This document shows, in pieces, positions 9,163 to 20,426 of a stretch of 64,000 bases of DNA (its first letter is position 1; each line of letters starts with the position of its first letter). The notes below the pieces were generated by a model that had not been told where the DNA came from, made no database searches, and saw nothing but the letters and a program-made list of their open reading frames with translations. This DNA is from Phytoactinopolyspora alkaliphila (lineage in GTDB: Bacteria > Actinomycetota > Actinomycetes > Jiangellales > Jiangellaceae): positions 248,001 to 312,000 of the forward strand of contig NZ_JAAGOB010000001.1 in assembly GCF_010550695.1 (NCBI RefSeq), in the 5' to 3' direction. The translations under genes and the position numbers were made by a program.

Positions 9163-10208
9163 CTACGCCGACTCGCGAATGACCAGAGTAGTGTCCAGGA
9201 CGGCCGATGAGTCCGGAGGAATCTGTTCGGAGATATGCGCGACGAGCATCCGGGCCATGGCTTTGCCCATCTCTTCAATGGGCTGGTGCACGGTGGTCAA
9301 TGCCGGTTCGGTCTGGCGAGCGACGCTTGTGTCGTCGAATCCGACGACGGCCACGTCGTCGGGGACGTGCCGGCCGCTGTCCCGGAGCGCGCGCAAAGCG
9401 CCGGCGGCCATCAGGTCCGCGGCGATGAACACGGCGTCGATGTCCGGCCGGCGGCTCAGCAGGAGCTTCATCGCCGTCTTGCCGCTGTCGTAGCTGAAGT
9501 CGCCGTACGCGATCAGGTCGGGCTCGTTGAGCAGGCCGTGGCCTACGCGGGCCTCGTGGTATCCGTCGAGGCGGGCGAGCCCGGCCCCCATGTCCTGGGG
9601 CCCGGCGATGGTGGCGATGACTCGTCGCCCGGCGGAGTACAGATGCTCGACCGCACGGCGCGCTCCGCCGGCGTTGTCCACGTCGACGAACCGGCCGGCC
9701 GCGACCCCTGGGCGGGTGAGGCGAGCGGGGCGGCCACCGAGGACGAGCGGCAGGCCCCGCTGTTCGACCAGGCCGGGCAGGGGATCGGCATCATGCAGGG
9801 ACAGCAGCATGACACCGTCGACGTGCTGGGGGGTCAGGTGCCGCTCCACCCGCTCGCGTTCGGCTGCGGACTGAGCCATCGCCAGCCACAGCTGCAACGG
9901 CGTGTCCACCAGCGCTGAACTGATGCCACGCACGATGCCGGCGAAGAACGGCTCCCCGAACAGCCGTTCCTCCGACTCGGAGACGACGAGGGCGACGGCG
10001 TCGGTACGCCGGGTCACCAGAGAGCGGGCGGCGAGGTTCGGAACGTATCCGAGCTCGGCGATGGCCTGCTCCACCGCTGCCTTGGCCGCTGGGCTGACCT
10101 GGGTCGATCCGTTGATAACCCGGGACACTGTGCCGCGGCCCACACCGGCGCGGGCAGCCACCTTCTCCAACGTGGGACGGCCGTCCGTGCGGGTCGATCT
10201 GCTGGTGC

Positions 10209-10212
<4 letters not shown>
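9163..10212 (-). CDS. LacI family transcriptional regulator
   Basis: A 349-residue LacI/GalR repressor. The N-terminal helix-turn-helix reads [20 protein letters not shown] near residue 13, followed by the hinge-region [10 protein letters not shown], which inserts into the minor groove, and a periplasmic-binding-protein-like sugar domain to the end. The frame is open back to 10356, but the GTG at 10212 overlaps the glucosidase stop (GTGA) and gives the normal LacI N-terminus. It is the last gene of the binding-protein, permease, glucosidase operon; the two palindromes at 15088 and 15142 with central CG are its likely operators. The inducer is presumably a beta-glucoside or its hydrolysis product. 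Confidence 0.93.
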
Positions 10213-11659
<1,447 letters not shown>

Positions 11660-11663
<4 letters not shown>

Positions 11664-12565
11664 TCCTTGACCGATCCTTCCATGATGCCGCTGATGATCT
11701 GCCTGCCGAACACCACGAACACCACGAGCAGTGGCAGCATCGCCAGCGCCGTACTGGCGAAGACCATGGCGTAGTCGGTCGTGTAGTGCGCCGCTGAAAT
11801 GATCTTGATCGACAGCTGGACGGTGGGGTTGTTCGGTGTGAGCACCACGAACGGCCAGATGAACTCGTTCCACTGCAGCATGAAGGTGAGCAGGCCGAGG
11901 ACCGCACAGGCCGGCCGCAGGGCCGGGAGCACGAGGTGCCAATAGATGCGCCAGGTGGAACAGCCGTCGATCCGGCCCGCCTCGATCAGCTCGTCGCTGA
12001 CCGCCGCCACGGCGTACTGGCGCATGAGAAACACGCCGAATCCGTTGACCAGGAACGGCACGATCACCGCCTGTAGGGAGTCGGTCCAGTCCAGCGCCAT
12101 CATGATCAAGTAGAGCGGGACGATGGCGAGTTGCGTCGGCACCATCATCGTGGCGACGATGAAGAGCATCAGAGCGTTCCGGCCGCGGAATCTCAGCTTG
12201 GCGAAGGCGAAGCCGGCCAGCGAGGAGAAGAAGATCACGGAGATCGTGATCACTCCGGCGACGATGGCCGAGTTGAGCATCCCTTTCAGGAAGATGCCGT
12301 TCTCCGCGTCGATTACCCGGGAGACGTTCTCGCTGAACTCACCGCCGGGCAGCAGGGGAGGCGGGATCTGGTAAGCCGACTGGCTGTCGCGCGTCGCCAT
12401 GATGAACGCCCAGATGATGGGGAAGACGGAGAGGACCATCCCGATGACCAGGGCGAAATACGTCAGCGGGCTGGCTTCCCACAGTCGGCTCCCGACGCCG
12501 CGCCGGGGACGTCGCCCGCCGCGGTGTACCTGAGCTGGCCGTTCGAGCGTCGACTGGACGGTCAC
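11660..12565 (-). CDS. Sugar ABC transporter permease (MalG/CUT1 type)
   Basis: A 301-residue inner-membrane permease with six predicted helices. The EAA loop contacting the ATPase is seen as [20 protein letters not shown] near residue 200, typical of MalG-like CUT1 permeases. The start is the GTG at 12565, preceded by GGAGGAG at a good distance; the stop of the partner permease is two bases away. It pairs with the permease at 12568-13638 and the lipoprotein at 13662. No ATPase gene is in the operon, so a shared MsiK-type ATPase from elsewhere must energise it, as is usual in this phylum. Confidence 0.92.
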
Positions 12566-12567
12566 GT

Positions 12568-13638
12568 CTACTCCTCCGTGGTCCGGATCGACCGGCGCAC
12601 GAGGGTGAAGTTCACCAGTGCGACCAGGATGATGACGAGGAACAGGATCAGCGAGATCGCGGCGCCGTAGCCGACGTTGAACGTGCCGCTGAAGGTCCGC
12701 TCGTAGATGTACATGGCGACGGTCTGGGACTCCCGGCCGGAGCCGCCCTGGATCCGTCCGTAGTTGAACACCAGGGGCTCGGTGAACAGTTGCATGCCGC
12801 CGATGGTCGACAGGATGACCGTGAACAGGATGCTGGGCTTGATCAGGGGGACCGTGATCGTCCAGAACTGCCGCCACGGCCGGGCGCCGTCGATGGCGGC
12901 GGCCTCGTACAGGGTCCGCGGAATGGCCTGCATGGCGGCGAGGTAGATCAGGGCGTTGTACCCGGTCCACCGCCAGTCCACCATGGCCGAGATGGCTGCC
13001 CAGGACGGCAGCCGTTCGTTGCGCCAGTTGAACTCGCCGACACCGATCACGTCGAGGAGGTACCGTGCCAGCCCGTAACGCTCGGCGAAGATGAACCCGA
13101 AGACGATCCCCACAGCCACGAGCGAGGTGGTGTAGGGCGCCAGGATGCCCATGCGGAACATGGTGCGGGCGCGCAGCTGCCGGTTCAGCAGGTTCGCGAT
13201 GATCAGCGCGAGGACGAGCTGCGGCACGGTGGCCATGACGAAGATGCCGAACGTGTTGCGCAGCGAGTTCCAGAAGAGTGCGTCGCCAAACAGCCGGGTG
13301 TAATTGTCCAGCCCGATGAACCCCTGGTTCCCGGCGAGGAGCGTCCAGTCGAACAAGGACGCGTAGACCGTATAGCCAATGGGGAACGCACCGAAGATGC
13401 CGAACAAGATGAAGAACGGCGCGATGAAGACGTACGGTGCAGCCTTGATCTCGAATCGCCCCAAGCGGACGAGACGGGTGCGGCGAGGAAAGCGCGGCGC
13501 CGGACGGGAGGCGCCGGACGTACCGCCGGGGCGCGATGGTGTCTCTCGCTCGGGTGGAGACCCTACATGTGTGGTCAACTGCGTGAGCCCTTCTGCGACG
13601 GTGGCCGCGGGTGCGGTGCCGCTGTCAGCCGGCGCCAC
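12568..13638 (-). CDS. Sugar ABC transporter permease (MalF/CUT1 type)
   Basis: A permease of up to 356 residues. An N-terminal hydrophilic stretch of about 60 residues is followed by six membrane helices beginning PYVFIAPFFILFGIFGAFP; the EAA motif is LYEAAAIDGARPWRQFWTIT near residue 245. The start is uncertain: GTG 13638 has a poor ribosome site, while a TTG near 13580 is preceded by AGAAGGG. It forms the heterodimeric channel with the downstream permease and receives sugar from the lipoprotein encoded just upstream. Confidence 0.9.
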   Translation of the reverse strand: MAPADSGTAPAATVAEGLTQLTTHVGSPPERETPSRPGGTSGASRPAPRFPRRTRLVRLGRFEIKAAPYVFIAPFFILFGIFGAFPIGYTVYASLFDWTLLAGNQGFIGLDNYTRLFGDALFWNSLRNTFGIFVMATVPQLVLALIIANLLNRQLRARTMFRMGILAPYTTSLVAVGIVFGFIFAERYGLARYLLDVIGVGEFNWRNERLPSWAAISAMVDWRWTGYNALIYLAAMQAIPRTLYEAAAIDGARPWRQFWTITVPLIKPSILFTVILSTIGGMQLFTEPLVFNYGRIQGGSGRESQTVAMYIYERTFSGTFNVGYGAAISLILFLVIILVALVNFTLVRRSIRTTEE

Positions 13639-13661
13639 CGCACCCGTGTGGTCAGGAACCG

Positions 13662-15005
13662 CTACTGGAGCGTCTCCGCTTCGCCGACGGCCGACTGGAA
13701 CGCGTCGTCGGAGGACTCGGTGCCGGCTTCTGCTCGCTGCATTGCGGGCTCGAACACGTTCTCCCAGGTCTGCTGGTGCAGTGCGCCCAGGTGAATCGGC
13801 TCGAGCTCGGTCACCGTGGCGGCCATGATCTCGCCGACCGGAGCATCCCGGAAATACGGGTTGGTGGTTTCGGTGAACCGGGGGTCGCTCAACCCTTCGA
13901 GACTGGACGGCATGCCGCCCATCGCCTCGAACGCGTGCAACTGGCCATCCGGGCTCGTCAGGAACTTGGCCAGCTCGTAGGCCTCCTGCGGGTGTTCGGT
14001 CTGTGCTGGAACGCCCAGGTAGGATCCGCCCCAGTTTCCGGCCCCGCCAGGGATGGACGCGACGTCCCAGGCGCCTGCGTGAGCGTCACCGGCACGGTCC
14101 TCGATAGCGCCGGTCATCCAGGACGGGCACGGCCGCGTGGCAAAGTCGGACGCCTGGAAGCCGGCCGTCCACTCGTCGCTCCACGTGATGAGCCCTGCGG
14201 TGAGATCCTCCTCCGCCAGGTTCAGCCCGAAGTCCCAGGCCTCGCGGAACACCGGATTGGTGTCGCCGATGAACTGGCCGTCGGTGTCGTAGAAGAACAC
14301 GTCGGAGTTCTGCATCACGTACGGCTGCACGACGCCCGTGGCCGAGTCGAGCCAGGCCGCGTCGGCGCCGCTGTCCCGGAACTGGCGTCCGGCCTCGAGG
14401 TAGTCGTCCCACGTGGGCCACAGCGCGGAGACTTCCTCGCGGTCCGAAGGAAGCCCCGCCTCCTCGAACAGGTCCGCCCGATAGCACATCGCCAGGCCAC
14501 CGACGTCGGTGCCGAGGCCGATCAGCCGGCCGTCCTCGGTGATGCCCCGCTCCCACTTCCAGTCGAGGTAGACGCCTTCGAGTTCCTCGGCGCCGTACTC
14601 GAACAGGTCGAGGAAGCCGTCCGGGTTCTCGATGTACTGAAGCAGGATTCCTTCTTCGAGGCCGACGACGTCGCCGGCGCCGCTGCCCGCCGCTATCCAC
14701 TGGGCGAGCTGTGGCGCGAAGTCGCGCAGCTCTCCCATCCGCTGATGATCAACAGTGATATGTGGGTTGAGCTCCTCAAACTCCTCGATGGCGGCGTCGT
14801 AGCCGAAGTCGCCGAACGTCTGCAGAACCAGCGTGACGGCTTCAGCTTGCTCGTTCTCCTGAGGTGTGTCGTCGTCCTCGGCGACGGTGTCGTTCGTGCC
14901 GGGGCCGTCGCCGGTGTTCGTGTCGTCGTCGCCGCCGCAGGCTGCGACCAGCAGTGCGGCGGTGCCGAGGACGATCATGCGTGTGCGGATCGTTCCAACG
15001 CTCAT
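13662..15005 (-). CDS. Sugar ABC transporter substrate-binding lipoprotein
   Basis: A 447-residue family 1 solute-binding protein. The first 23 residues form a lipoprotein signal (hydrophobic core IVLGTAALLVA, lipobox VAAC) followed by an acidic Asp/Thr/Glu-rich linker, then a two-lobed binding domain. It is the first gene of the five-gene operon and captures the sugar outside the membrane. The downstream GH1 enzyme points to cellobiose or another beta-glucoside; this is inference. Two LacI-type operators lie 83-150 bases upstream of its start. Confidence 0.93.
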   Translation of the reverse strand: MSVGTIRTRMIVLGTAALLVAACGGDDDTNTGDGPGTNDTVAEDDDTPQENEQAEAVTLVLQTFGDFGYDAAIEEFEELNPHITVDHQRMGELRDFAPQLAQWIAAGSGAGDVVGLEEGILLQYIENPDGFLDLFEYGAEELEGVYLDWKWERGITEDGRLIGLGTDVGGLAMCYRADLFEEAGLPSDREEVSALWPTWDDYLEAGRQFRDSGADAAWLDSATGVVQPYVMQNSDVFFYDTDGQFIGDTNPVFREAWDFGLNLAEEDLTAGLITWSDEWTAGFQASDFATRPCPSWMTGAIEDRAGDAHAGAWDVASIPGGAGNWGGSYLGVPAQTEHPQEAYELAKFLTSPDGQLHAFEAMGGMPSSLEGLSDPRFTETTNPYFRDAPVGEIMAATVTELEPIHLGALHQQTWENVFEPAMQRAEAGTESSDDAFQSAVGEAETLQ

Positions 15006-15087
15006 CCTGACCCTCCAGGTCGTCGTGGGTGTAGACGTGCGGGAGATGTGGCTCCGTCTTCGACCGGACGTGTGCTAGGTCACTGTC

Positions 15088-15099
15088 GGGAGCGCTCCC
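15088..15099 (-). promoter_or_regulatory. LacI-family operator, proximal copy
   Basis: GGGAGCGCTCCC is a perfect 12-base palindrome with the central CG step typical of LacI/GalR operators. It lies 83 bases upstream of the lipoprotein start codon and about 55 bases (centre to centre) from a second near-identical copy. Confidence 0.75.
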
Positions 15100-15141
15100 A
15101 CACACCGTGCTCGAGTGTTTTCAAGTAATCAAGATCGAGCG

Positions 15142-15155
15142 TGGGAGCGTTCCCA
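15142..15155 (-). promoter_or_regulatory. LacI-family operator, distal copy
   Basis: TGGGAGCGTTCCCA is palindromic apart from the central step and shares GGGAGCG-TCCC with the proximal copy. Spacing of about five helical turns puts both sites on roughly the same face of the helix, which suits cooperative or looping repression of the glucoside operon. Confidence 0.72.
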
Positions 15156-15179
15156 AATTGTTACACGGTCCCGATGCCT

Positions 15180-15235
15180 CCATGATCATTGGCGATCCTG
15201 TACCTGGACGGGTCTGCGGAGGCCAATGATCATGG
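15180..15235. repeat. Intergenic palindrome with CATGATCATT arms
   Basis: CCATGATCATTGGC (15180-15193) pairs perfectly over 14 bases with GCCAATGATCATGG (15222-15235) around a 28-base loop. It lies between two divergent promoters (sugar operon and uvrC), so a terminator role is unlikely. The AATGATCATG core recurs in the palindrome at 61482. Confidence 0.75.
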
Positions 15236-15264
15236 GGACGTGGCTGTCTCGGGGCTCTCGGGAC

Positions 15265-15287
15265 GTGTCGGTGCGACCTCATAGGGT
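15265..15287 (+). promoter_or_regulatory. RecA-independent DNA-damage promoter (PafBC type) of uvrC
   Basis: GTGTCGGTG at 15265-15273, eight bases, and TAGGGT at 15282-15287 match the TTGTCRGTG-N8-TANNNT consensus except for the first T. Six bases separate the -10 box from the GTG start of uvrC, so the transcript should begin on the start codon. Confidence 0.75.
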
Positions 15288-15293
15288 TGTCTT

Positions 15294-17333
15294 GTGGCCG
15301 ATCCGTCGACGTACCGTCCTTCCCCTGGCTCCATTCCCGTCGAGCCCGGGGTCTACCGGTTCAGTGACGCGTCGGGCCGGGTGGTCTACGTCGGGAAGGC
15401 GAAGAACCTGCGAACTCGCCTGTCCTCGTATTTCCAGGATCTCGCCGCGCTGCACCCGCGGACGCTGGCGATGGTCACCACGGCGGCGACGGTGGAATGG
15501 ACGGTGGTCCGCACCGAGGTCGAAGCCCTTCAGCTCGAATATTCCTGGATCAAGGAGTTCGACCCGCGGTTCAATGTCCGTTATCGGGACGACAAGTCCT
15601 ATCCTTACCTGGCGGTCACCCTCAACGAGGAATATCCGCGGGCGCTGGTCATGCGCGGAGCCAAGAAGCGGGGGGTGCGGTACTTCGGTCCGTACGCGCA
15701 CGCATGGGCCATCCGCGAGACCCTGGACCAGCTCCTGCGTGTCTTTCCGGTGCGCAGCTGCTCCAAAGGGGTGTTCAACCGGTCCCGCCAGATCGGCCGG
15801 CCGTGCCTGCTGGGCTACATCGGCAAGTGCTCGGCGCCCTGCGTGCAGCGCGTCAGCGCCGACGAGCACCGGGACATCGTCGACGATCTCGTGGCCTTCC
15901 TCGAAGGCAAGACCACCACGTACGTCAAGCGGCTGGAGCGGGAAATGAAGGCCGCTGCCACCGAACTCGACTTCGAGCGAGCGGCCCGGCTGCGCGACGA
16001 CATCGCCGCACTGGAACGTGCCATGGAAGCCAACGCGGTGGTTCTGGGTGACGGCACGGACGCGGACGTCGTGGCGCTGGCGGACGACCCGCTGGAGGTG
16101 GCCATCCAGGTCTTCTACGTCCGGGGTGGGCGAGTCCGGGGGCAGCGCGGCTGGGTGGCGGACAAGGCGGAGGATTCCACACCCGGTGAGCTCGTCGAAC
16201 GCTTCCTCCTCCAGCTGTACGGGGAGTCCGGCGGAGAGTCCGTGCCGCGCGAGATCCTGGTGCCGGCCTTGCCCGAGGACCACGACGAGGCCGAGGCGCT
16301 GACCGAACTGCTGAGCGAGCTTCGCGGCGGCCGGGTCGAGCTCCGGATCCCGCAGCGGGGAGACAAGCGGTCGCTCCTGGAGACCGTGACCCGCAACGCC
16401 GCCCACACTCTGCGGCTGCACAAGTCGAAACGCGCCAGCGATCTCACCACCCGCAACCGGGCGCTTGAGGAGATTCAGGTAGCGCTCGAGCTGGACGAGT
16501 CGCCGCTGCGGATCGAGTGCTACGACATCTCCAACCTGGCCGGTACGGAAGTAGTCGGATCGATGGTGGTGTTCGAGGACGGCCTGGCCCGCAAGGGGGA
16601 GTACCGCAAGTTCGCCGTGCGCGGTTCCGAGGGCTCGGACGATGTCTCTGCCATCCGGGAGGTGCTTCGCCGGCGTTTCCGCCGTCGCGACGACGCTGAG
16701 GCACCCGCAGCAGGGACAGACCCAGGCGAGGGGCCGGACGCCGTAGACGCTCCGGATACGGGTCCGATGCCGGACGGGGCGGTCGACGACGCAGCCGGGC
16801 GGGGCCCCCGACGGGTCGACCCGGAGACCGGCCGCGTGCGCAGATTCGCCTACGCGCCGGGACTGGTCGTGGTCGACGGCGGCCAGCCGCAGGTCAACGC
16901 TGCCAGGCAGGCGATGGACGAGTCGGGAGTACCCGACATCCCGGTGGTCGGCCTCGCGAAGCGTCTTGAGGAGGTCTGGTTGCCGGACACCGACCACCCG
17001 GTGATCTTGCCTCGCACTAGCGAAGGTCTTTACCTGCTCCAACGCGTCCGAGACGAGGCGCACCGGTTCGCCATCACCTTCCACCGTAAACGCAGGTCCA
17101 AGTCGATGACCGACAGCGTGCTGGACGACGTTCCGGGCCTGGGGCCGGCGAGGCGGAAGGCGCTCCTTGCCCACTTCGGCTCGTTGAAGAAGCTGCGCGC
17201 GGCGAGCCCGGAGGAGATCGCACAGGTCAAGGGGATCGGGCCGGCATTGGCCGCCTCGGTGGCGGGTGTGCTGGCCAGCAAGCGGCCCGGCGCCGCTGTC
17301 AACACCGCAACCGGTGAGATCATGGAGTCCTGA
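15294..17333 (+). CDS. uvrC: Excinuclease ABC subunit C
   Basis: UvrC, 679 residues, makes both incisions in nucleotide excision repair. The N-terminal GIY-YIG nuclease reads PGVYRF...[13 protein letters not shown] (residues about 18-45); a UVR motif ([15 protein letters not shown]) near 222 binds UvrB; the RNase H-like second nuclease contains [10 protein letters not shown] near 406 and [13 protein letters not shown] near 523; tandem helix-hairpin-helix motifs ([25 protein letters not shown]) lie at the C-terminus. An acidic Pro/Asp/Gly-rich insertion of about 50 residues near 465-515 is lineage-specific. The GTG start has no ribosome site, consistent with leaderless mRNA. Confidence 0.97.
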   Translation: MADPSTYRPSPGSIPVEPGVYRFSDASGRVVYVGKAKNLRTRLSSYFQDLAALHPRTLAMVTTAATVEWTVVRTEVEALQLEYSWIKEFDPRFNVRYRDDKSYPYLAVTLNEEYPRALVMRGAKKRGVRYFGPYAHAWAIRETLDQLLRVFPVRSCSKGVFNRSRQIGRPCLLGYIGKCSAPCVQRVSADEHRDIVDDLVAFLEGKTTTYVKRLEREMKAAATELDFERAARLRDDIAALERAMEANAVVLGDGTDADVVALADDPLEVAIQVFYVRGGRVRGQRGWVADKAEDSTPGELVERFLLQLYGESGGESVPREILVPALPEDHDEAEALTELLSELRGGRVELRIPQRGDKRSLLETVTRNAAHTLRLHKSKRASDLTTRNRALEEIQVALELDESPLRIECYDISNLAGTEVVGSMVVFEDGLARKGEYRKFAVRGSEGSDDVSAIREVLRRRFRRRDDAEAPAAGTDPGEGPDAVDAPDTGPMPDGAVDDAAGRGPRRVDPETGRVRRFAYAPGLVVVDGGQPQVNAARQAMDESGVPDIPVVGLAKRLEEVWLPDTDHPVILPRTSEGLYLLQRVRDEAHRFAITFHRKRRSKSMTDSVLDDVPGLGPARRKALLAHFGSLKKLRAASPEEIAQVKGIGPALAASVAGVLASKRPGAAVNTATGEIMES

Positions 17334-17354
17334 GCCCTGGACCGCGTCGTGACA

Positions 17355-17421
17355 CCGGGTTTCGGCCCGGCCGGTCGGTTGGCGCTTTCGGTGTGCCGAA
17401 ATCCCTCGGCCAAGCTAGATT
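17355..17421 (+). promoter_or_regulatory. uvrC-rapZ spacer: two small hairpins and a -10 box
   Basis: CCGGG/CCCGG (17355-17359 with 17366-17370) and TTTCGG/CCGAAA (17386-17391 with 17396-17401) form two short hairpins after the uvrC stop. TAGATT at 17416-17421 is a good -10 hexamer with no clear -35 at the right distance; transcription would start near 17428, just ahead of a 26-codon ORF and then rapZ. Confidence 0.4.
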
Positions 17422-17440
17422 CGAGGGCTGAGGAGACGAG

Positions 17441-17521
17441 ATGAGCTGTGTGGTCGAGTGCGCTTCGCTGATCAGGCGCCTTCCGTCGCCCGCTGCGAAG
17501 AAGCGGGTGGATCGCTGGTGA
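17441..17521 (+). CDS. Possible 26-residue leader ORF upstream of rapZ
   Basis: ATG at 17441 is preceded by GAGGAG at five bases and opens a 26-codon frame ending in TGA at 17519-17521, 29 bases before the rapZ ATG. The peptide starts MSCVVECASL and ends KKRVDRW; it has two Cys and a basic C-terminal half. It would be the first ORF on a transcript from the -10 box at 17416. No family is recognised. It may be a leader peptide that tunes rapZ, or a chance frame; the ribosome site is the main support. Confidence 0.35.
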   Translation: MSCVVECASLIRRLPSPAAKKRVDRW

Positions 17522-17550
17522 TCATCGGAGACAACGGGGGAGGAAACGCG

Positions 17551-18444
17551 ATGACTGAGGCCTCGCTGCCTGACAGCAAGGACGAACGGGCGATGCCGGA
17601 GGTTCTCCTCGTCACGGGGATGTCCGGGGCGGGAAAGACGGCCGCCGCGGCCGCCTTGGACGACCTGGGCTGGTTCGTGGTCGACAATCTTCCGCCGTCC
17701 CTGCTCATGGACCTGATCTCGACGGTCAGCAAGGACGACGCCACGCGCAGGGTCGCGGTTGTGGCCGACGTCCGCGGCGGTGTCTTCTTCGGCGAGCTGC
17801 GTGGCGCCCTGGAGGAGATGGCCACGGACGGTGTCCGGCCGATAGTGCTGTTCCTGGAGGCCAGTGACGAGGTACTGGTGCGGCGCTTCGAATCGGCGCG
17901 CCGGCCGCACCCGCTCCAGGGTCGAGGCCGGGTGGTCGAGGCCATCGACCGCGAACGCGAGGAGCTCTCTTCCCTGCGAGTTGCCGCCGACATGGTGATC
18001 GACACCTCGTTGCTCAATGTGCACGAGTTCGCGGCACGGCTGCGGACCGCCTTCGCCGGCGAGGAGATCGGTCTGCGGGCCGTCATCGTCTCGTTCGGGT
18101 TCAAGTACGGTCTCCCGGTCGACGCCGACCTGGTGGCGGACATGCGTTTCCTGCCCAACCCGCACTGGGTCGCCGAGCTGCAGCCGCAGACCGGCCAGGA
18201 CACGGCGGTCAGCGAGTACGTGCTCAAGCAACCGGGCGCCGCCGACTTCCTGGACCGCTACAGCGATCTCGTCGGTGTCGTCTCGGAGGGCTACCTGCGA
18301 GAAGGCAAACGCTTCATCACCCTGGGCATCGGCTGTACCGGGGGCAAGCACCGCAGCGTGGCGATGAGCGAGGCACTGGCGGCCCGCTTGCGTGAGCAGG
18401 GCATCGAGACCCTCGTCGTCCACCGTGACCTTGGCCGCGAATGA
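17551..18444 (+). CDS. rapZ: RNase adapter RapZ / nucleotide-binding protein
   Basis: A 297-residue RapZ (YvcJ) family P-loop protein. Walker A GMSGAGKT lies near residue 25, WFVVDNLPP follows, and the conserved C-terminal FKYGLP and GIGCTGGKHRSV segments are present. In E. coli RapZ controls glmS mRNA and senses glucosamine-6-phosphate; in Gram-positives it binds nucleotides and affects development. The frame is open to 17458, but ATG 17551 has GGGGGAGG at seven bases and gives the usual N-terminus. Its stop overlaps yvcK by four bases, part of the conserved rapZ-yvcK-whiA cluster. Confidence 0.95.
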   Translation: MTEASLPDSKDERAMPEVLLVTGMSGAGKTAAAAALDDLGWFVVDNLPPSLLMDLISTVSKDDATRRVAVVADVRGGVFFGELRGALEEMATDGVRPIVLFLEASDEVLVRRFESARRPHPLQGRGRVVEAIDREREELSSLRVAADMVIDTSLLNVHEFAARLRTAFAGEEIGLRAVIVSFGFKYGLPVDADLVADMRFLPNPHWVAELQPQTGQDTAVSEYVLKQPGAADFLDRYSDLVGVVSEGYLREGKRFITLGIGCTGGKHRSVAMSEALAARLREQGIETLVVHRDLGRE

Positions 18445-19439
18445 CGGTTCACCTCGCGGAGCCGGGGGTCCTGGCCGGACCGAAGGTCGTGGCGCTGGGT
18501 GGCGGGCACGGACTTGCCGCGTCCCTGTCCGCCCTGCGGCGCATGGCGGGCCGGTTGACCGCCGTGGTGACGGTCGCGGACGACGGCGGATCCAGCGGCC
18601 GGCTCCGCCGGGAGCTCGGGGTGCTTCCGCCGGGCGATCTGCGGATGGCGCTGGCCGCCCTCTGCGGCGACGACGAGTGGGGGCGGACCTGGGCGCGAGT
18701 GCTGCAACACCGGTTCGACAGCGGCGGTGAGTTGCACAACCACGCCTCGGGGAACCTGCTGATCGTAGCGCTGTGGGATCTGCTCGGCGGGCATGTGGAA
18801 GGCCTGGACTGGGTGGCGCGGCTGTTGGGCGCCCAGGGCCGGGTGCTACCGATGGCTTTGGTTCCCATGAACATCGAGGCGCTGGTCGGCAGTTCGCGTC
18901 GCTCGCCGGCAGGTGCGAGGGAGATCCGCACCGTGTCCGGTCAGCACGCCGTGGCGACGGTCGACGGTGACGTGGTGGCGGTGAGCCTGAGCCCCCCTGA
19001 CCCGCCGGCATGTCCCGAGGTGATCGACGCCATCGGGGAGGCCGACTGGGTGGTCATGGGGCCGGGATCCTGGTTCAGCAGCGTGATTCCGCACTTGCTG
19101 GTCCCTCAGCTGCGCGAGGCGTTGGTCACCACGTCTGCCTTGCGTGCGGTCACCCTGAACCTGTCGCCCGAGGGCGGTGAGACGACGAACTTCACGCCGG
19201 AAATGCATTTGGAGGTGCTCGGTGCCTATGCTCCGGAGTTACGCATCGACGTGGTCATCGCAGACAGTGGATCGGTGCCCGACGAGCCGTTGCTTCGCCG
19301 GGTCGCCAATGAGATGGGCGCGGAACTCGTGGTGACCGACGTGGCCGCGCGAGACGGCTCGGCACGACATGACTCGCAACTCTTGGGTTGGGCGTTCGCC
19401 CGGACCCTCGGACGTGGAAGGATCGGCCCATGGCGATGA
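18441..19439 (+). CDS. yvcK: YvcK/CofD-like gluconeogenesis factor
   Basis: A 332-residue protein of the CofD/YvcK family. [19 protein letters not shown] near residue 18 and [18 protein letters not shown] near residue 45 are the nucleotide-sugar binding segments; [13 protein letters not shown] near 95 and [15 protein letters not shown] near 205 are also conserved. Bacillus YvcK binds UDP-sugars, is a PASTA-kinase substrate and is needed for envelope growth on gluconeogenic carbon; mycobacterial CuvA is the equivalent. Start overlaps the rapZ stop (ATGA); the last codons overlap whiA. Confidence 0.93.
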   Translation: MTVHLAEPGVLAGPKVVALGGGHGLAASLSALRRMAGRLTAVVTVADDGGSSGRLRRELGVLPPGDLRMALAALCGDDEWGRTWARVLQHRFDSGGELHNHASGNLLIVALWDLLGGHVEGLDWVARLLGAQGRVLPMALVPMNIEALVGSSRRSPAGAREIRTVSGQHAVATVDGDVVAVSLSPPDPPACPEVIDAIGEADWVVMGPGSWFSSVIPHLLVPQLREALVTTSALRAVTLNLSPEGGETTNFTPEMHLEVLGAYAPELRIDVVIADSGSVPDEPLLRRVANEMGAELVVTDVAARDGSARHDSQLLGWAFARTLGRGRIGPWR

Positions 19440-20410
19440 CGGCATCGGTAAAGGACGAGCTGGCTCGCCTCGACGTGACCAAGACATGCTGCCGCAAGGC
19501 GGAGGTGTCGGCTCTGCTGCGGTTCGCCGGCGGGCTCCACCTCGTGAGCGGGAAGATCGTCATCGAGGCCGAGCTTGATACGGGAATTGCGGCGCGGCGG
19601 CTCCGGCGTGACCTGGCGGACGTGTTCGGGCACGAGAGCGAGCTCGCGACGGTGCAGGCGGGAGGCTTGCGCCGGGGCACGGGGTTCATGGTCCGCGTGT
19701 CCCACGACGGTGAGCATCTCGCCCGGCAAGCGGGCTTGATCGACGCGAGTGGACGGCCGGTGCGGGGCTTGCCGCCGCAGGTGGTCAACGGCGCGGTCTG
19801 CGACGCGGAGGCGGCGTGGCGCGGGGCGTTCCTGGCGCACGGGTCGTTGACCGAGCCGGGGCGTTCGTCGTCGCTGGAGGTGACCTGCCCAGGGCCTGAG
19901 TCCGCGCTGGCGCTCGTGGGGTCGGCCCGGCGGATCGGTATACAGGCGAAGGCCCGGGATGTGCGTGGCACCGACCGCGTCGTCGTTCGCGACGGTGAGG
20001 CCATCGGCGCGCTGCTGACCAGGATCGGCGCTCACGACAGCGTCCTGGCCTGGGAGGAGCGGCGGATGCGCCGCGAAGTGCGGGCCACGGCCAACCGGCT
20101 GGCGAACTTCGACGACGCCAACCTGCGCCGCTCGGCTCGAGCGGCGGTCGCCGCTGGAGCGCGCGTCGAGCGGGCTCTGGACATTCTCGGTGACGACGTC
20201 CCCGAGCACCTGCGCTTCGCAGGCGAGCTGAGGCTGAAGCACAAGCAGGCAAGCCTGGAGGAGCTCGGCCAGCTGGCGGAACCGGCGATGACCAAGGACG
20301 CCATCGCGGGACGGATCCGCAGGCTGCTCGCGATGGCCGATCGCAAGGCGGCGGACCTCGGGATTCCCGGCACCGACGCCAACCTCACCTCGGACATGCT
20401 TGCCCCATGA
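19430..20410 (+). CDS. whiA: Sporulation/DNA-binding regulator WhiA
   Basis: WhiA, 326 residues, combines an N-terminal degenerate LAGLIDADG homing-endonuclease-like domain (residues about 20-200, with [16 protein letters not shown] in the middle) and a C-terminal helix-turn-helix ([25 protein letters not shown] near 275-300). In Streptomyces it acts with WhiB to control septation genes; it also occurs in non-sporulating actinobacteria. The ATG at 19430 overlaps the end of yvcK by ten bases and gives the family N-terminus [14 protein letters not shown]. Confidence 0.96.
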   Translation: MAMTASVKDELARLDVTKTCCRKAEVSALLRFAGGLHLVSGKIVIEAELDTGIAARRLRRDLADVFGHESELATVQAGGLRRGTGFMVRVSHDGEHLARQAGLIDASGRPVRGLPPQVVNGAVCDAEAAWRGAFLAHGSLTEPGRSSSLEVTCPGPESALALVGSARRIGIQAKARDVRGTDRVVVRDGEAIGALLTRIGAHDSVLAWEERRMRREVRATANRLANFDDANLRRSARAAVAAGARVERALDILGDDVPEHLRFAGELRLKHKQASLEELGQLAEPAMTKDAIAGRIRRLLAMADRKAADLGIPGTDANLTSDMLAP

Positions 20411-20426
20411 GCCGGCGGGGCGGCTG

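Noticed and set aside
9030-9278. 82-codon minus-strand frame across the 3' end of lacI
   Set aside because: Overlaps the lacI coding end in another phase and has no recognisable domain or ribosome site.
15279-17174. 631-codon minus-strand frame opposite uvrC
   Set aside because: Antisense shadow of a fully motif-supported uvrC; no start region or domain of its own.
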